A model generated the notes under the pieces. The model searched no databases and was not told where the DNA came from. It was given only the letters and a program-made list of their open reading frames with translations. Below are positions 24,351 to 43,762 of a stretch of 64,000 nucleotides of DNA, in pieces; within the stretch, counting starts at the first letter, position 1; each line of letters begins with the position of its first letter. The DNA comes from Rotaria sordida. Lineage: Eukaryota > Rotifera > Eurotatoria > Philodinida > Philodinidae. The stretch is from positions 1 to 64,000 of the forward strand of contig CAJNOL010000545.1 in NCBI GenBank assembly GCA_905250125.1, written 5' to 3'. The translations under genes were made by a program, and so were the position numbers.

Positions 24351-25043
24351 TTATAATTTACCAGTCATATACATGCTTTTACGTCTATCATTTTGACGTT
24401 GATTTTGTATCCAGTCAGTAAAATGAATAGAACTATCTTTTGGTATTAAATTCTTTATAGAAATTCCAACACAAAACATAACATCACATGGATATTTTAC
24501 CTTTGATGCTTTTCTTAAATCAGTAGAAATTTCAGATGAATCTTCAGCATAAACGAAATCATTTTTACTATTTTGAAAACTTTCTGTTGTAAATGTTTCT
24601 GAAAAATCCGTATTAATAATTGTGTGTTGTTTCATGCTGTTAATTTTTGAGCTTTTCTGAGTTTGAAAGGTTTCAATTTTAACTCTTCAATTACTTCTCG
24701 AACTGATGTTCTTTTTATTTTCAATGTTTTTACGCTGTACAGGGGAAACCACTTTTTCTTTACTTTGACCTTTCTTTTTAAATTTATTAATCTTTTTACT
24801 ATTCTTTTGAATTGCCCCGTTTGAATAGTTCTCGGTACACCATATTTTGGTCTATCTTTTACAGTTTCCTTTCCTAATATTCGATTTATTTTTCTTCTTA
24901 ATGCATTACGACGTAATGGAAAAGGGATTTTCAAAAGATTGTAATTCATCGGTGATGTTAGCTGTTCTCCAGGTGATATTCATTTCCTTTAAAGAAACAA
25001 CGAGTCTATGAAGTTGTTGCTCTAGAGTAAGCGTATTTGACAT
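24351..25043 (-). pseudogene. frameshifted Tc1/mariner-type transposase remnant
   Basis: Three minus-strand frames overlap: 24906-25043 (45 residues, starts MSNTLTLEQQLHRLV), 24632-24949 (105 residues) and 24351-24635 (94 residues). The second has YGVPRTIQTGQ and then KIKRTSVREVIEELKLKPFK with KAQKLT, the paired helix-turn-helix region of Tc1-family transposases. The third has TESFQNSKNDFVYAED and YPCDVMFCVGIS, resembling the region around and after the first catalytic Asp. The second Asp and final Asp/Glu region is missing, so internal deletion and frameshifts have removed function. A programmed frameshift is unlikely given the missing catalytic part. Confidence 0.75.
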
Positions 25044-25151
25044 CTAGAATTAATTATATAATGTGCTTAAAGTAATTTTGCAAGTAAACTGAATGTTAAA
25101 GCTGTAATTAAATTTAGTTGTTCAATTTTTTTTTGTTCTGAGAGGATCACG

Positions 25152-25345
25152 GTTAATTTTTATTTTTTGTGAAGAATATTTCTAAGCTTATAACTTTCTT
25201 ACTAGATGAGCTAGCGAATTCAAACAATAGTCATTTTGTAGAGTATCTTTTGCTGCATCTTTTTATCATAGAGACAAATTTATAATCATATGTTTAACTT
25301 TAGAAAAATTTATTATACAAATCAAGTCAATATTTCTAGCCTACT
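25152..25345. repeat. right terminal inverted repeat of the Tc1/mariner-type element
   Basis: Inverted copy of 24165-24344, lying upstream of the transposase remnant on the minus strand. Confidence 0.82.
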
Positions 25346-25995
25346 CTTTATATATTCTGCATGATAGAAATCCTAAGTATTAATTATTGTTTTGAATATA
25401 TTCATTTAATATTCAATTTTCATAATTAATGAAATTTTAAAAGACACAAAAAAAACAGCAAATAATATTTTAATTTTCATAGAATAATTCTTTTATCAAT
25501 ATGAGCTTGTATTATTAAGAGATTATTTTGTTCTTGAATAATGATTTATTATTTATTATTTGAAAAATAAAAACTAGAAAGTCATTTGAATTAACTTATT
25601 ATTCATACCGAGAATGTTCTCGATTTATAATAAATTAGATCCTATGATGCATGTGTATGTCATTATAATCATTAAAATTACACAATGATATGAAAGACAG
25701 AATTAACAATGAGGATAAAATGAGTATGACCATTAAGGATGAACTACTTGAGGATCTGACATCTTTATCAATAAGAGCTCACGAAGAGAAACATCTACAG
25801 ACAAAGTAAAGACATCGTGTTATTCTTTAGGAATTTTTTCACTTTTCTTTTTTTTTTTTTTGTCTTTTATGAATTTTCTTCTTGTTTTGCTTCTATTCTG
25901 TTTTCTCCTTTGATGTGCGTACGTGAGCGCCCAAGCGAGCGTGATTATTGTTAGAACTCGACAATGACGAGCAAAGAAGAGAAAGAAAAGAAGAT

Positions 25996-26040
<45 letters not shown>

Positions 26041-26289
26041 TCGCCTTCTCTTGTTATCATCATTGTCGTCCGTTAGCTTGTCTTGTGTGTCGACAAGCTT
26101 ACTCGATTCTTTCTTTTCTTTTACGATCAATATACGTCTCATCATGAATGCTTGAATGGCTTATTTCTCAAATATTTGATGAGAACTCATTTCAATTAAT
26201 AAAATAGTTGCTGAAGATAATACAGAAAAAGTACGCAAAAAAGCGTATGTATACATATATATGCGTACAAAACGTATTTACATTCGTCA
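25346..26289. other. upstream region of the mGluR-type gene
   Basis: No firm gene. A 39-codon frame (25690-25809, plus; starts MKDRINNEDKM and includes DELLEDLTSLSIRAHEEK) looks slightly protein-like but has no recognised match. A GA microsatellite lies at 25999-26033, in a GC-richer patch (25910-26110) that could be promoter or 5' leader of the receptor gene. Confidence 0.4.
25999..26033. repeat. GA microsatellite
   Basis: Uninterrupted AG dinucleotide tract about 260 bp upstream of the metabotropic-glutamate-type receptor start. Confidence 0.92.
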
Positions 26290-33813
<7,524 letters not shown>

Positions 33814-35622
33814 ATTATTATTATTATTATTATTTTTTGTTTAAATTAAATGTTTTCTATTGTCATTAAAACAAAACAAAAAAAAAAGAAAATTTTACGG
33901 TTTTTCTTCCGACATAAAGAAATATAGAAAATAATCATAACACTATTTAGATAATATTGAAAATCTGAATTACACAATTTTTTAGAGATATTTTCAGTCG
34001 ATTGTTGGTGTAAATAAAGAGAAGACACCTACACACTCACACACCTCACATCCACACCTCTATGTTAGAAAGAAAGAAGGTGGCATTGTTATAACCAAAC
34101 TAAAATGACATATGATCAATCATTATCAGTCAAGTCAAATTAGTTTGAAAAAAAAAGAAGGTAATTGAACACAACATTTAGCTATTCTAATAACATAAAA
34201 AATAATGACAAAGAAATTAACAATAGACTTACATGAATTCGATAAGTTATATATGCCAGAAAAATAAGACGTGGGTTTGGCCTAAGAACATAAAAATTCC
34301 ATGTTAATGAGGCATACTCTACCCTAGACCTCTATCCACCCATAGCTGATGCGGATTATCCCAGATAAATTTCTATTTGATGAGAAGTGTCAATGTTACG
34401 AATATAGCATCATACATGTACATTCATTCATCGAAATATTTTCGAGTTCCATAGAAGACATTTTCGGCTATCGAATGATATGTTTTGTTCTATTTTATTA
34501 GAAATGAATTAAGACAAGGAGATAGGAGTAGCAATTTTTGCTGGAATGATCTGAATTACCCCATCTACATTGATTGATTGATCCGGATTGCCCTAAGTGC
34601 GCCAATTCAGATCAGCTCGATACAACTCTTTTTTTCAGTACATTATTTTTCAAAAATTCTTTCGTTAGTAGATAGAGAACACTTCGAATTAGTTGCGATC
34701 CAAAATTCATCTTTTGATAATGTAAAATGAATGAGAATGAAAAAAAAAACAAAATGAATTTTTTAATTTTTTCTCCGAATTACCACAGGAGACTATTTTG
34801 TTTATAATGTTAACTTATATATTCGTCAGAGTTTCCAGACATAGTTGTTTGATATTCCTCTAAATAATAAAACCACATCTGATATTACCGCAATTAACTA
34901 ATTAGACTTTTCTCAACGCCACCAACAATATGTATCATATTCGTTCGATAAGAAATATAAAGATATTTAAAAATATTTTCAAATGAAAACTGACATCTAT
35001 ATACCAGCAAAAAACGAAAATTTCATCGAGTCTTTATGACAAACAATGACTGGTACAATTTTTACCATTACAATTGATCGATTCTTATAACCCTATGGTT
35101 TTAATATGATTGACTATACACACCTGTATTGACGCATCGTTAGTATTTATTTTATTTTGATTTTTTTTCAATGAATAAAATTATCGTTTGTAAACGTTTT
35201 ATTGTTAGCTTGAGAAAACGCTACAATGTACTCTTTATCGTTGATTTGCAAACCTTGAAATTTGTTTAAATCCTTCATTCAAACAATTGCAGAAAACTAT
35301 TTTTATAGTTAATTAGAAAGTTTTGAATTTTGTAAGAGTTCTTTGTTTCTACGAAAAACAGTTCGAGAACTATTTCTAGATATTCTTCATCATTGATACT
35401 TAGTAATAAGTGTCATTTATTTAGCAGAAATATAAAGAATATGGCAAATAAGATTGTTTTTATTAATATTTGTTTTCAGTAGATAAAACATTTGTTGGGT
35501 ATTGTCTATTGAAATATTTTATATATGTGACACACATTCTTAATCATCTTTTCAGAAGACTTGACAATTTTCACATATATTTGTTTTATTTTTAGATCAA
35601 TTTTCTTGTTGAAAGTCTTAAT
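33814..35622. other. intergenic, no gene seen
   Basis: Two GC-richer patches (34250-34400 and 34500-34625) interrupt AT-rich DNA. The second has a small hairpin with arms gatctgaatt and aattcagatc about 46 bases apart, perhaps a remnant of a miniature element. The acceptor-like tttttag at 35589-35595 leads into NAA20. Confidence 0.45.
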
Positions 35623-37322
35623 ATGACATCAGTTAGACAATTTAAATTAAAAGATCTTTTACGAATAAATAATGTGTAAGTAAGATAAAATGTATTATTT
35701 CATCAGTGAATATTGTTGGTTTTTCATAGTAATTTAGATATTTTCACAGAGAACGTAGGTTTGTAAATAAAAAAATAAAAATAAATATCTGAAAATTTTT
35801 TCAATGATCTTTAGTATGGTCTCTCATTCTATTTACATTATCTTGCAAGATGGCCTGATTGTTTTTTTGTCGCAGAAAACTCTGCTCATAGACTAATGGG
35901 ATATAGTAAGTTATTTACTTTCTTTCTTTCTTTTTTTTTTTTTACAGATCTTATGTACAAAATCAAATCAATAATAGAACATCGCAGACTAACTGTTGAT
36001 TCTGTGATATGTACAGACTAGGAAGCTGCGGATCCTTCCAGACCTGCACCCGACTGGGTTCGGATCCAAAGTTTGAGTTTTTGTTGAGCCCGGCTACATG
36101 TTTTTGTGGACCCGCTGCTCTTGAGATGAAAAATACAGCAGCAAGATATAATTATACGTTGAGTTTTTTCTGAGAACAGCGAATAAATAGCTGAAACCTT
36201 GATCTTTCACTTGTTCATGTACACGAAGAGTGCCAGGTATTGATGAAAAAAACTTCGAGTTTGGACCTAGCCGAGCCCAGACCTGGATCCACAGTTCCCT
36301 AGTATAGACCATTTCAGGCAAAACAAGATATACCCACATTAATGAATATCTCTTTAGCTATAGGAAACTTCAGGATAGGTTCTACGGTACGAACTGCATT
36401 TATGAGAACATTTTCAGTAAGATCGAAGTATAAAAATCTTCCTCTTAAAAAAAACGGTTTTCTAGAGACCCTATCAAGTCCCGAAATAAAAAAAGTGTTG
36501 TCTTACCATCATCTAGAGATTATGAAGAAGGATTGACACGAGCTTGGAATTGGTTTTGAACTTTTCATTCGATTATAAGGATATTTTTTTCATCTGTGCA
36601 TTTGTATTCTGTCACATCACTAATGAAAAGTAATCCAATTTTTGTTGGAAAACCTATGCATTCTGAGAAATAACTTTGGATAATGATTGCATAGTTTCAG
36701 AAGTTGACTATCGAATGAAATACTAGAAAATAATGATCTCTAAATGATACAGTGAAATATAATATTTTTTTTTTTTTTTGTGTATTATAGTCATGGGAAA
36801 GATCGAAGGTAAGTACCTATTAATTTGTTTTTCTTTCTAAGTAAATCTATATCTTATTTAGGTAAACACGATAATTATCATGGTCATGTTACTGCTTTAT
36901 CAGTAGCGTCTGAATTTCGTCGTATTGGAGTTTCATCACAACTAATGGCATTGCTAGAACAAGTTTCCGAACAGTTGGTTATTTTATTTTTGTTTAACTA
37001 TTATGTATGTCAATCAATATAGGAAAAAAACATATTTTGTTGATCTATTTGTTCGTGTATCAAATAAGCGAGCTGTTGACATGTATCACAAATTAAATTA
37101 TATTGTCTATCGACGTATTATCGGTTATTACTCAGGAGAACGAGATGAAGATGCATTTGGTACAGTAATATTATAATTAGTTTTCTTTATAAAAATAAAA
37201 ATGAAATTTGTTGCTTATTTTTTTTTTTAGATATGAGAAAAGCTTTATCAAGAGATATTGATAAAAAATCATTAATATCAATTCCACATCCTGTAAGACC
37301 AGAAGATCTAGATGATGATTAA
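35623..37322 (+). CDS. NAA20: N-alpha-acetyltransferase 20, NatB catalytic subunit
   Basis: Seven exons (35623-35675, 35730-35754, 35815-35905, 36791-36808, 36862-36973, 37023-37159, 37231-37322) join in phase to 175 residues (human 178). Matching blocks are NNVNLDIFTENYG, FYLHYLARWPDCFFVAE, LMGYIMGKIEG, HGHVTALSVASEFRRIGV, KKTYFVDLFVRVSN, MYHKLNYIVYRR and MRKALSRD, ending HPVRPEDLDDD. The V-A-S-E-F-R-R-I-G segment is the acetyl-CoA-binding R/Q-x-x-G-x-A-type motif of the GNAT fold. NatB, with auxiliary subunit NAA25, acetylates N-termini starting Met-Asp, Met-Glu, Met-Asn or Met-Gln at the ribosome. Exon 4 is only 18 nt, and two donors are GTAGGT and GTTGGT. Intron 3 (885 bp) holds a foldback insertion. 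An AG after T-rich sequence lies 27 nt before the ATG. Confidence 0.96.
36020..36305. mobile_element. foldback element inside NAA20 intron 3
   Basis: The left end (actaggaagctgcggatcc, then cagacctgcacccgactggg) is an imperfect inverted copy of the right end (gagcccagacctggatccac, then agttccctagta). The element is ~285 bp with no coding capacity and is clearly GC-richer than the intron around it. I read it as a MITE-like insertion in the only long intron of the gene. Confidence 0.65.
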
Positions 37323-39250
37323 TTTCTATTGTGCAAATATGCATGTGCATTCGTATATTTCTTCTTTTTTTTTTTGTTGCTGAAAATTTATTAATATAAA
37401 ATAAAACCATAGCTAAAGAAATTATCTATATACACTAATGATGATTCACTTATATATAAATCTATATTAATTTTTTCTGGAAGTCTTAAATGAACTAAAT
37501 CAAATTTTTAGTTAATGAGAAGTATACGTAATGAATTATACTATGGATCAAATGAATGAATAAATAAATTGCTTATGATATATTAATGCTTTATGCGAAT
37601 TCCTAGAAGAAGTCGAGATTTTGAATGAGAAAACTAAAAAAAAATTTTTCAACTTCTCGCACAGTTAATTTTATAAGAGAAAATTTTTTAGTGCACACTC
37701 CCTTTGGAGCTAACATATGGAACTCACACGTGTTCTATAGCCTCATTAAACTAATACAAAATAGGTGAAATGAAAAATCTTTTATAGATTATAGTTTTGT
37801 TCGAAGATAATTGATCAGCAAAGTAAAGAGTTGTCATATTTATTTCAACATTACGAGTATAAATTTAAATAGGAAAGAAAATTGAGTATGCCTGAAATGG
37901 ATAAGAATATTTTACCTCTGGAAATAATTAGAATTTGTCAATCGTCAGTAATTATATTGTTAATAATTGATGACTTTTTTTTCCCGATATTGAGTACAAT
38001 CAACTGTTGTTGAACAACAAGAGAGATAATCAAAACGAGGAAGATAAAAAAAAGAAAAAGAGCATCAATCAAAAATAAAATCAATCTGTTTTTCGAATGA
38101 TATTGATCTATCCAATAATTAGATCTAGTTTCAATAGATCTTTGATCAATACACTAAAATGATTGCATATGTCAATGTTTTGTTTTTGATACAAACAATT
38201 TTTTGACAAGAATGCCAGGTAATTTACAGACTCGACTTAATTTTTCTTATTCAGATTTATTGGTGTCAAGGAAATCAATGTTCTTTTTCTTAGTGGTGTT
38301 CTAATGGAAAAATAAAAATAGAAATATTATTTGTGTTCGTTGTACCAATATATATATATATATATATGTATTCCCATTGGAAATGTAACTTAAAATTTCT
38401 ATTTCTATCTCAATGATTGATTACATGTTCATTTAATGTATAAGAAAAAAAAACATTAATCAAAGAATAGGAAAGAAAATGTCTTGTAGCGGTTACAATC
38501 GATGGAAAAAGAATATAATATAACAAAGAATTGTGCGAGAAAGAAATAAAAACAAAGACGAATATATTAAAATATGAATCAAAGTTAAGAAAATAGAAGC
38601 ATTTAATTTCTTATAGTTAAATTTTTATTTATTAGACGTGTTCGATAGTAATGGCATGGCAACGATGCAAATTCTTTTCGTCGACACGCACCCATCGGCT
38701 ACATATGTTGTTGATCTTTCTTTTCTATATGATGTGTGTCCTTCTAATATTGGCAAACTGATTTTTAGCGACTTTTCAAGCGTTATCGATTACCATAAGA
38801 TTCCATAATAAATCAGACTAACCGACATTGTTAATACATAAAAGATAAGCAGAGAAAAAAAAGGAATATTGCATTGATGATTTAACATTTGGTGTCTTTT
38901 TATAGACATGTCTCTTTATTATACGTCGGATCCGATGCTGTGATCTATCATTATTTTCTCTTTCTATCTATTCTATGCATACATACACGCAACGAACTCT
39001 TAGATTCCTTCTTATTTTTATTTCTCTTATTCACTCTCTGATTTCTTTTTTTTCTCTTCTCTATAAGTATTATTAGTTTCAACATTGTATGTATGCCATT
39101 CGATATGAACTTAGAAATGACAACAACATATTATTTTTCTATAATAAAAACTTGTTTGAAATATTTATGTTCAGTCATCCCTTGTTTATTTCTTTTTTTT
39201 TGTTTTTAGAACTTTATTCAAATTAATAAAAGAAATCAAGTCTATCAATT
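37323..39250. other. intergenic, no gene seen
   Basis: Contains the 3' flank of NAA20 (AATAAAA-type signals near 37395) and the upstream region of the calcium sensor, with a TA run near 38348-38367. The GC-richer patch at 38640-38720 might be promoter sequence. An acceptor-like tgtttttag ends at 39209. Confidence 0.45.
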
Positions 39251-40264
39251 ATGGGTAATAAAAGTGGTAAAAAGTCACGATCATCTACTGAACTTACACC
39301 AAAAGGTTTCGTTATTTTTATGTTAATACTTTTTTTTCTTATCAAATTTTTTTTCTATTCATAGAAATTGCTATGCTTAAAGCAAATACTAGATTTAGTG
39401 AAAAAGGTAAGTATTTAATCTATATCACATATTGATTTTTATTTTTTATTTTTTTTTATTTTTCTAGAAATTCGTGATTGGCATGCAGTAAGTACTTGTC
39501 AAACGTTAACAAATTAACTGTCTTTGTCTTTTTGTCTCAAGGGATTTCTACGTGATTGTCCTAGTGGTAAACTTGACAAAAAGAAATTCATTGAAGTATA
39601 CAAACAATTTTATCCACAAGGGAAAGCTGATTCTTTTTGCAAGTAGATAAAAAATCTGAATATTATTTTTTTTTTGATTTTTTTTTTGACTTTTTAAGAT
39701 ATGCATTTGCTACTTTCGATGCTAATAATGATGGTACTATTGATTTTGATGAATTTCTTTTGGCTATTGCTGCTACAAGTCAAGGAGATTTAAATGATCG
39801 CTTAGAAGTTGCATTTGAAATGTAAATTAATAAGATTTATATTATATGGAATAGATTTTTATTTTTATTTTTATTTTTATTTTTTATTGCAAGGTATGAT
39901 GTATCGGGTGATGGACAAATTGATCAAAAAGAATTGGCTAATATGATCTTGGCGATGGTAAATGATTGATTAATTTATTCTTATTTAGTAAATATTTTTC
40001 TTTTTGTTCTCTTTGTCTTTTTAGTATGATCTTCTTGGTGAAACTGATCGTAAAGGTGATCGTGATCCAAAGAAACGTGCTGCAGAAATTATTACTAAAT
40101 TAGATGTTAGTGGTGATAAGAAATTAAACAAACAAGAATTTATTGCTGGGTAAGAAATCTTTACATTTATTTTTTTGTTTCTTTAATCGATTTTTTACTT
40201 TTTTTTTCAAATTAGATGTAAAAATGATCCTGTTGTTCAACGTATGCTTGCACCAAATGCTTAA
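39251..40264 (+). CDS. neuronal calcium sensor (neurocalcin/VILIP-like)
   Basis: Eight exons (39251-39305, 39365-39406, 39468-39487, 39542-39642, 39699-39821, 39894-39957, 40025-40149, 40216-40264) join in phase to 192 residues, the normal length of the family. The start MGNKSGKK has the Gly2 and basic context of an N-myristoylation site. GFLRDCPSGKL marks the cryptic first EF-hand, where the CPSG sequence disables calcium binding as in other members. Loops DANNDGTIDFDE (EF2) and DVSGDGQIDQKE (EF3) have all the expected ligands. EF4, DVSGDKKLNKQE, has Lys at the sixth position and Asn later, so it may bind calcium less well. Members use a calcium-myristoyl switch to regulate membrane signalling. 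Exact orthology (neurocalcin, hippocalcin or VILIP) cannot be settled by eye. Confidence 0.93.
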
Positions 40265-41263
40265 ATCACATTCGGAACTTCTATTATTTCATCTCTAGAA
40301 TAGAATTAATATTGTATTTCGTCTGTTCTTTTTTTTTTTTTTGTAATCAACAAACTTCAATGTATCACAAAGAATGTTATAAAAACTATGCTAATGATAA
40401 GAGACAAAATATGTTTATTAACATTTCATGACAAGTCAGCAAGGAGCTTGTGGCATGAAGAAAAATGATAAAACTTTGATTAAATCGAGAATAGAGATAC
40501 GTAAGATCCGAACCAGGACTACGAGATTAGAACTCAAGTTTATAGCAAAATATTCTATGGTTTTAAACAATGGATGTTTTTTTGTACTAAGATTTCTAAA
40601 AAAACTAGACACGATAGTTTACAAATTCCAGAAACTACTTTTTTTTTTAATATTCCAATTTTAAGAGCACAAAATGAGGGATCGCTGCATTTTCTGCAAC
40701 CTCCTCTTAAAAAATTCAAAGCACTATAAAAAAAGCAATGAAATTTATCAAAAACTCCTCATTTTGTCCTCGTTAAATTAGCATTGTTAAAAAAATAGCT
40801 TCCGGGATTTGCAAACTACCGTTTTCGATTTTTTGGAAAACTCGTCATCATACATAGATCATCTATGAAATTTTGGTAAAAGGAAACTTTATTGGCTATT
40901 AAAATCACTATCTGAATTTGAGTTAGATACTCAACATTATAGAAAAAAATAATCAAAAGTAATATGTAATGCAAAAGTAATCGGATCATTGGGAACAAAA
41001 TTATTGCTTATGTATCTCAGTTGTACGGGGTGTGTCATACCCTACGCACCCCTCTCCCTGCGTCCAGTACTAAGTATTAGTTTTCTAAATGATTGTCAGA
41101 ATAATAAAATACATTTTTAGATTTCATTCAAATAAATTATAATTCTATTTCGAGTTTTTGGACAAGAATTACTTGAGATCATTAGAATAATAAATGAATC
41201 GTACACTCACTCTTATGATATTTTTTAATCTTCTTGATAGTAAAAAATAATATATTTACATTC
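40265..41263. other. intergenic with repeat-like patch
   Basis: The stretch at 40420-41080 is less AT-rich and looks like an old dispersed repeat with no intact protein. Near 41026-41050 a short inverted motif (ggggtgtgtcataccctacg then cacccc) could be an element end. The 78-codon frame at 40428-40664 is not supported. Confidence 0.4.
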
Positions 41264-41382
41264 GCTTACGGCCATACCACGTTGAATACACCAGTTCTCG
41301 TCCGATCACTGAAGTTAAGCAACGTCGGGCTCGGTTAGTACTTGGATGGGTGACCGCCTGGGAATACCGAGTGTCGTAAGCT
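41264..41382 (+). rRNA. 5S ribosomal RNA gene
   Basis: About 119 nt with the universal eukaryotic 5S layout. The 5' end gcttacggccataccac pairs with the 3' end gtgtcgtaagc to form helix I. The internal control region is present, with box A (agttaagc near 41315) and box C (tggatgggtgaccgcctggg). Hallmark sequences include gatcactgaagttaagcaac and ctcggttagtacttgg. All key bases look intact, and a T run follows directly as an RNA polymerase III terminator. It is a single copy here, with no adjacent repeat units and no spliced-leader or histone gene recognised nearby. 5S rRNA is part of the large ribosomal subunit. Confidence 0.97.
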
Positions 41383-41388
41383 TTTTTT
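41382..41388 (+). terminator. RNA polymerase III terminator of 5S rRNA
   Basis: A run of seven T directly after the end of the 5S gene, the usual pol III stop signal. Confidence 0.9.
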
Positions 41389-41906
41389 GTTTGTTTGATT
41401 TTATTTTTATTATTTTATCATTTTCTTTAAGATCTAAAACAAAGATTCTTAAAATTTCGAAAAATATTCAATCAAAATAATAATCTCACCTAAATATTTA
41501 ATAATTTTTGTTATTATTTAGAAATAAACAAAAACTTTTGTAATTTTATTAGACAATAGTTTATTTGATTAAGATTATTTAATTATCTCACAAACTTAAT
41601 TTAGTTTGCCATCAAATAAATTTGAATGTACTAACAATCTACTTTGATCTATAGAAAAACAAAAAAACAAAAAAAAACTTTCTATATACATTCACCTTCA
41701 AGTATCATCATCAGAATTGTTGAACGTTTGATATTCAAATAAAGCTTGTTATTAAACAGGATTATGAGTTTATAGAAAACAAGAAAAACTTCATGAATAA
41801 ATTAATTTAAAAATATATAATATTATTAATTCTTTTCTGAATATTGAAAAGTTGTTCATGAAAAAATTCTTCGTCTAGCAAGACGACATGATGAAACAAT
41901 ACAATA

Positions 41907-41940
<34 letters not shown>

Positions 41941-43762
41941 TTAGACTTGTAAACAATGCTTTTCCATGGAGAAAATAAGTTCTAATTTTCCATAACTATA
42001 ACCATAAATATTAATATACAATTACGTTGTCTAGTATTTTTATTTGATTACAAAAGTCAATTATCTTAATATGCAAAAATATGTCAATAGAATAACTCTA
42101 ATATATAATTCTTTTTGAATTTTTTTTTGTTTTGGTACATCAATTCATTTTTTATTTTATCGTTTGTCAACTATAAGAAACATTATTACCCTATTTAATT
42201 ATAAATATTATTACTACAATAAAATTATTAGTTAATGTCAAATTTTATAAATGTGTGAAAATTGAATATTGTTTCTTTTTGCTTACACACAAGAATAGAT
42301 TGATGAATCTGTTACAATTTTGTAATGTAGAATGTGAAAATATGATGTCTATCATTCGTGCCATGCTTCATGCATCACAATACAATATAATTCGGATCAT
42401 TTTTTTCCATCTTATTTATAATGAAATTAGTTTTATCCATTATGGTTGACATTTTGACATCATATCAATTTCATGAACAGATTTTTCTTTGTTTAAAGTT
42501 TTTATATGAAGAAAAAAAAAACTCAACTCGATTTCATGATTTTGATTTGAGCTAATTTCTTATGTATAGTTGATTGAAATCTCAAGGATCCTTTTCTTGA
42601 AATATCTACTTTGTTTTCTATTTTCATCTATTCAATCTTTTCATTTCCTTTAATGGTGATCATCTTTTGTCAACAGAGAATTGGGCCTATCACTAACTCT
42701 GATCTGTTTTTTCCATCATCGAGCTACATAATAGTAAGATTGAATTTCATACCATTGTTCTTAGGCTTTTTTGGTCTCTCCTTCTCTTAAAATCAAATCA
42801 TAATCCTAATTCACAACATCGTTATATATATATATATATATATTTGTTGACGATCAACAATAGTACCTAAAGGAAAAAAAGAAGCAGACTATAATGTGCC
42901 GCATTTTCAACTAGACCTATCATGATAGTATTCCCTATCTACACCAATCAAATATTGATGATGGCAACGATAGAAAATAAAATGTGTCGATCTGAAACTA
43001 ATATGAGAATCATATTTGTGAACGAGTAGAAGAAGAAACCAAAACTAAATGAAGCCGATATTTATTATCATTCGATTAGAAATGTTTTTTTTTCGGTTTG
43101 TTTGTTTTACACTAAGATGAAACTATTATATTTGTGTCATGATATTTTACAACGAAAAGAATGAAATAACAAGGTGTATTCTTTCATATTGTATTATGTT
43201 AATAAAGATTATTCTTTGTTATGTTTATTGTAGATGAATATAAGGGTAATAACGAACAAATACAAGAGCATACTTTATGGTCTGTAATAGAATGTGCCCT
43301 TGTTTTTGTTAGTTCGTCACAAAAAAGAAAATTCCTTTTTTTTTTATCAAAGATAAGAGAATATATATATATATATATATATAGAAAAATAGAAATAATC
43401 AAAAAGAGAAGAAGGAGAAAAATAAGGAAAGGACGTATGTCGATACCGATGACTTAAGTTAAAGCGGAGGACTATTGATTCTTCATTTTCTTTTCTATTT
43501 TTTTTTTTACATATTTTGACCCTAGTTAGTTTCAAAGCAAAATTTTTATCGTCAATCTCTTCATTCACATATAATGATTTCTCATTTATTCTTTGTTCGT
43601 TGAAAGTGGTCGTATTAAGATGTTTTCCTTTTAAATTATTCGAGAAACCTACCGATAACAGGAATAAATGTAATCAACAAAAAAAAAAAAAAAAAGAAAT
43701 TTGATGTGTAAATCAATGAATATATTTTATTTTTTTATAGTTAATGAATTATATCATGTTCG
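41389..43762. other. intergenic with microsatellites, no gene seen
   Basis: AT-rich sequence with TA tracts at about 41910-41938, 42823-42842 and 43363-43383. Frames at 43199-43704 on both strands are AT/AG-driven and lack domains. A T-rich tract ending in atag (AG 43739-43740) lies 22 nt before the following GPCR start. Confidence 0.5.
41910..41938. repeat. TA microsatellite
   Basis: Uninterrupted dinucleotide tract about 530 bp downstream of the 5S gene. Confidence 0.92.

Larger units (their letters stand above)
24165..25345 (-). mobile_element. Tc1/mariner-type element with ~180-bp terminal inverted repeats
   Basis: The arm at about 24165-24344 is the reverse complement of about 25152-25345 with high identity. 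Shared blocks include tgtgaagaatatttctaagc, tagtcattttgtagag and aaatttattatacaaatcaa. Between the arms the minus strand carries three short overlapping frames that together resemble a Tc1/mariner transposase broken by frameshifts and lacking its C-terminal catalytic part. Long inverted repeats of this size occur in some Tc1/mariner lineages. The copy cannot be autonomous as it stands. I could not define the exact target-site duplication. Confidence 0.82.

Noticed and set aside
24351..25043. Programmed frameshifting in the transposase
   Set aside because: The missing catalytic C-terminal part and poor frame continuity indicate decay rather than regulated frameshifting.
38640..38720. Possible RFX-type X-box (catggcaac) upstream of the calcium sensor
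   Set aside because: Only a half-site is visible, ~590 bp from the start, and the gene is not ciliary; not enough to call.
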